This document shows, piece after piece, positions 5,534-6,688 of a stretch of 6,688 nt of DNA. Source of the stretch: a halophilic archaeon J07HX64. Its GTDB lineage: Archaea > Halobacteriota > Halobacteria > Halobacteriales > Haloarculaceae. The first letter of the stretch is position 1. Every line of letters begins with the position of its first letter. A program made the translations under genes and the position numbers. Under the pieces are notes generated by a model that saw nothing but the letters and a program-made list of their open reading frames with translations, did not search any database and was not told the DNA's origin. Location: the NCBI GenBank assembly GCA_000416085.1, contig KE356579.1, positions 477,540 through 484,227 on the forward strand, in the 5' to 3' direction.

Positions 5534-6652
5534 TCAGCCGCTCAGCAGCAGTGTCAGAGCGGCGATACCGACGCCGGTGACGATGACGACAACTGTCCCG
5601 ACAGTTGTCGAGAGCGCGGTCCCGGTGGCGACCCCGAATATCAGGGTGGCGAGCAGGGTCGCACCGCCGGCAACCGCGAGTGTGGCGACAGCGTGGACCG
5701 AGGCGAGACGGCCGAACCCCTTGGAGAGTCCCGCCGACGGCGCCGCGAGCTCGCCCGACGCGACGGTGGTGAACTCGCCGAACTCCCAGACGACCGTGGC
5801 GAGTGCGACTCCCGCGACAACAACTAACCCGCGCCCTGCAAGCACCGCCACGACCACCACGACCACCACCGCGAGCACGGCCGACGCCACCCCGGCGAGT
5901 GACTCGTCGCCGAGTCGCTGCCCGGCGACCAGTGTCGGCACCCCGAACACGACGGCGCTCGAGAGAAACAGCCCCGCGGCTAGTGCGGTGAACTCCCAGA
6001 CAGAGACGCCGAGAAGAAACGACTCGACTGTGCTCGGCTGGACGAACCTGTCGGCAAACGAGCCGACCTGTTCGGCGAACACAGTCGAGACGAGCACGGC
6101 GAGCACGGCAACAGTGACAATCGGCAGGACGACCGACACGACACTCGCCCGGGAGAGACCGCCGACCGACCGGAGCAGCCAGACGGTGGTGAGCACAGCC
6201 GCGAGTGCGACCGTGACCACCCCGACGAGCGCGACAGCCGGCGGCCAGGTGGTGACCCGCAGGAACGCCCGGATGGGCTCCCAACCGGTCGTGTTGCCGG
6301 CCGCGAACAGGGCGAGCACCATCGCCAGCAGCGCGTACAGCCAGACGGCACGGAGCCCGTACCGATACCCCCGTTCGACAGCAGCGCGCACCCGTGACAC
6401 ACGACCGAGTTCGGTCGGGTCGACGAACACCGCCGCCGGAAACGCCCGGGCGACCCGCACACCGACGAACAGCCCGAGCACGTAGACACCGATCGCGACG
6501 ACCACCCGCCGGGCGAGCGACCCCGACGCCAGCGACTCTGTCAGCGCCGGTGGCAGGAGACCCCCGCCGAGTGAGAGCGCCTGGTCGGCGAGAAACAGCG
6601 GCAGCGCCACGCCGGCCAGCAGGACAGCCCCGACCAGATAGCGCCGCACCAC
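5534..6652 (-). CDS. Polytopic membrane protein of unknown function
   Basis: I do not recognise this 372-residue protein. It is very hydrophobic (Val, Ala, Leu, Gly) with about nine or ten membrane segments, roughly at 6-25, 48-68, 98-118, 136-160, 170-192, 214-243, 252-271, 274-290, 318-340 and 347-369. The longest polar stretches are 71-97, with an Arg-rich RVSRVRAAVERGYRYGLR, and 291-317. The VWEF tetrapeptide occurs twice (218-221 and 288-291), hinting at an internal duplication. There are no obvious catalytic, nucleotide-binding or transporter motifs. The start is uncertain: tandem GTG codons at 6652 and 6649 are possible, but the frame is open for 12 more codons to the right edge, and that extension reads plausibly (YGQGAGRR before VVRRYLVG), so the true N-terminus may lie outside the window. 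No good Shine-Dalgarno precedes the GTG pair. It converges on moxR with a 2-bp gap. A functional link with moxR is possible but unsupported. Confidence 0.8.
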   Translation of the reverse strand: MVRRYLVGAVLLAGVALPLFLADQALSLGGGLLPPALTESLASGSLARRVVVAIGVYVLGLFVGVRVARAFPAAVFVDPTELGRVSRVRAAVERGYRYGLRAVWLYALLAMVLALFAAGNTTGWEPIRAFLRVTTWPPAVALVGVVTVALAAVLTTVWLLRSVGGLSRASVVSVVLPIVTVAVLAVLVSTVFAEQVGSFADRFVQPSTVESFLLGVSVWEFTALAAGLFLSSAVVFGVPTLVAGQRLGDESLAGVASAVLAVVVVVVVAVLAGRGLVVVAGVALATVVWEFGEFTTVASGELAAPSAGLSKGFGRLASVHAVATLAVAGGATLLATLIFGVATGTALSTTVGTVVVIVTGVGIAALTLLLSG

Positions 6653-6688
6653 GCGTCGACCCGCCCCCTGTCCGTACAGCCGAACGGT

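Noticed and set aside
4395..6284. A 629-codon minus-strand open frame running opposite moxR and into the next gene
   Set aside because: It is antisense to a motif-complete MoxR ATPase and out of frame with the membrane protein. Its translation is Arg-, Gly- and His-rich with no recognisable domain, as expected for a shadow frame in GC-rich DNA.
5577..6485. A Thr/Ala/Ser-rich 302-codon plus-strand frame that could be mistaken for a surface glycoprotein
   Set aside because: Its Thr, Ser and Ala come from the reverse complement of the Val, Ala and Gly codons of the hydrophobic minus-strand gene. It has no signal peptide or anchor.

Overview
The window looks like a haloarchaeal (class Halobacteria) chromosome segment. 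The DNA is strongly GC-rich. The encoded soluble domains are rich in Asp and Glu and poor in Lys. One internal start is preceded by a perfect GGAGGTGA Shine-Dalgarno. Two genes match families I know essentially only from haloarchaea (DUF7519 and DUF7269). No RNA gene, insertion sequence, CRISPR array or phage gene was seen.

Layout, left to right. 1-974 (minus): N-terminal 324 codons of an NAD(P)-dependent aldehyde dehydrogenase, closest by eye to the GabD2 type of succinic semialdehyde dehydrogenase; its C-terminus lies beyond the left edge. 1037-4370 (minus): a tightly overlapping three-gene operon, read right to left: a membrane-anchored DUF4129 protein, a 631-residue membrane protein that joins a DUF7269-like region to a DUF58 (vWA-like) protein, and a small DUF7519 membrane protein. 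Both junctions are 4-base stop/start overlaps. 4371-4523: a 153-bp divergent intergenic region. 4524-5531 (plus): a MoxR-family AAA+ ATPase. 5534-6652 (minus): a polytopic membrane protein that I do not recognise, converging on moxR with a 2-bp gap; its frame stays open to the right edge. Coding density is very high and no gene-free stretch exceeds 153 bp.

How the genes may work together. MoxR ATPases are commonly encoded with DUF58/vWA and DUF4129 proteins and are thought to act as chaperone-like remodellers of their vWA partner. The charge pattern around the membrane segments puts the DUF4129 domain, the DUF58 vWA-like domain and the DUF7269-like region all in the cytoplasm, where MoxR could reach them. 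In bacteria DUF4129 is often the tail of a TgpA-type transmembrane transglutaminase. Here it stands alone, with no transglutaminase in view. The result is a compact haloarchaeal form of the MoxR-DUF58-DUF4129 module whose substrate is unknown. The aldehyde dehydrogenase probably has a separate metabolic role. The most noteworthy points are the DUF7269-DUF58 fusion with a possible internal start, the degenerate MIDAS motif, and the divergent placement of moxR.
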